DNA of 64,000 nt from Gossypium raimondii (taxonomy: Eukaryota > Streptophyta > Magnoliopsida > Malvales > Malvaceae). The stretch lies in the NCBI RefSeq assembly GCF_025698545.1, contig NC_068577.1:2761501-2825500 (forward strand), in the 5' to 3' direction. Within the stretch, counting starts at the first letter, position 1. Each line of letters opens with the position of its first letter. The position numbers and the translations under genes are program-made. Under the pieces are notes generated by a model. It saw nothing but the letters and a program-made list of their open reading frames with translations, was not told where the DNA came from and searched no databases. This document shows, one piece after another, positions 63,950 to 64,000 of the stretch.

Positions 63950-64000
63950 CTGTGAGATTAGATACTGTAACCTGAGACAAAAAGTAAACTAAACGCTCCG

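Larger units (their letters stand above)
61052..64000. mobile_element. Tourist-like MITE split by a solo LTR and cut by the window end
   Basis: 61052-61095 and 63950-64000 together give the family of 25690-25839: GGGTGGGTTT, 'tagtgtaaaaacagcggtgg', then after the LTR 'gtgagattagatactgta' and 'gagacaaaaagtaaactaaacgc'. A block of about 16 bp after the left end is missing compared with the other copy. The right end lies outside the window. Confidence 0.75.

Overview
The window is nuclear DNA from a flowering plant. The sequence is AT-rich, genes have short exons with GT-AG introns, and the gene families are plant-specific. Several repeats (LTRs that begin TGTAACACCCC, a TAA-flanked MITE with GGGTGGGTTTGG ends, a SINE with a conserved 'gggttcgagtgcgctgaagcgcattatcctcc' type body) resemble families I associate with cotton. 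Gossypium or a close Malvaceae relative is therefore likely, but this is inference from memory, not a search.

Left part (1-14 kb): mostly decayed transposons. It also holds one small complete gene at 6091-6968 (minus strand, three exons, 81 aa) for a CIF-type sulfated signalling peptide precursor. At 7.3-10.5 kb a recent, internally deleted Copia element with near-identical 426-bp LTRs and a perfect 5-bp target duplication has split the RNase H region of an older LINE.

Middle part (14-37 kb): a J-domain chaperone gene (14157-16176, minus); a sucrose-controlled S1-type bZIP gene with its peptide uORF (22119-22634, minus); a nuclear insert of chloroplast inverted-repeat DNA (about 20650-20903); several long foldback elements, three of them in the window with intact 9-10 bp target duplications, which points to Mutator-like origin; and a foldback element whose core is degenerate telomere-like repeat arranged head to head.

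Gene-rich part (37-56 kb): two Sec14-nodulin phosphatidylinositol transfer protein genes in tail-to-tail orientation (37711-42726 plus; 44075-47088 minus) separated by a foldback MITE; a complete plastid diaminopimelate decarboxylase gene (48101-52324, plus), the last step of lysine synthesis; and a single-exon DUF4408/DUF761 membrane protein gene (54749-55438, minus).

Right end (56-64 kb): repeats again, ending in an approx. 2.85-kb solo LTR (61096-63949) that landed inside a TAA-type MITE; the window ends within that MITE. The genes do not form a pathway together; they are neighbours in a repeat-rich plant locus. Exon joins were worked out by hand from splice signals, reading frame and family conservation.
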